A stretch of 5,875 nucleotides of DNA from Candidatus Schekmanbacteria bacterium. GTDB taxonomy: Bacteria > Schekmanbacteria > GWA2-38-11 > J061. Under the pieces are notes generated by a model. The model saw nothing but the letters and a program-made list of their open reading frames with translations. It searched no databases and was not told where the DNA came from. The translations under genes and the position numbers were made by a program. Shown here in pieces: positions 5,760 through 5,875 of the stretch (its first letter is position 1; the number at the start of each line of letters is the position of its first letter). The stretch lies in assembly GCA_003695725.1 (NCBI GenBank), contig RFHX01000088.1, positions 1-5,875 on the forward strand. The letters run 5' to 3'.

Positions 5760-5875
5760 ATAATAACATAAAAAAACGCACCGCTAATATGATATGAAGA
5801 TTAAAATTTCCGCATTTGCACTTTTTCTCTATCAAAAAATAAAAAAAACTTGTTGACTCTTTTTTTTTATAAAAC

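Noticed and set aside
5853-5873. TTGACT and TATAAA near the window end as a plus-strand promoter
   Set aside because: The spacing is only 9 bases. The TTGACT could be a -35 for a gene beyond the edge, but its -10 would fall outside the window.

Overview
The window is AT-rich, with A/T tracts between genes, and it is densely coded with short intergenic gaps. A consensus-type Shine-Dalgarno (AGGGAGG at 2241-2247) points to a bacterium. The gene content (ThyX, flavin prenyltransferase, an iron-sulfur flavoprotein-like protein, a corrinoid methyltransferase) fits an anaerobe or microaerophile. I cannot place it taxonomically from sequence alone. I see no RNA gene, CRISPR array, insertion sequence or phage gene.

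Layout. (1) A minus-strand cluster runs leftward from about 2231 to 9. It encodes an iron-sulfur-flavoprotein-like NAD(P)H/FMN oxidoreductase, a small LpdD-like protein (prenylated-flavin chaperone family), the flavin prenyltransferase UbiX, and the flavin-dependent thymidylate synthase ThyX. The genes overlap or lie close together and look like one operon. (2) A 103-base divergent intergenic region (2232-2334) separates this cluster from (3) a plus-strand gene, 2335-3987. That gene fuses a UroD/MtaA-type methyltransferase domain to a corrinoid-binding domain, the same order as chloromethane methyltransferase CmuA. (4) Facing it, and overlapping it by four bases at the stop codons, is a minus-strand gene (5702-3984). 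It encodes a geranylgeranyl-reductase-type FAD protein fused to a C-terminal GNAT acetyltransferase domain. (5) The last 173 bases (5703-5875) are AT-rich and non-coding as far as I can see, with one long imperfect palindrome at 5732-5759.

How the parts may work together. The left operon has a flavin theme. UbiX needs reduced FMN and a dimethylallyl donor to make prenylated FMN. LpdD-like proteins are linked with UbiX and UbiD-type decarboxylases. The oxidoreductase could reduce flavin, and ThyX also cycles a reduced flavin. The UbiD-type decarboxylase expected to use the cofactor is absent from the window. The two right-hand genes are each unusual domain fusions with no assigned substrate. 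I see no complete new system. The points most worth checking are the two fusions, a possible internal translation start that would release the GNAT domain as a separate protein, and the UbiD-less UbiX/LpdD/oxidoreductase set.
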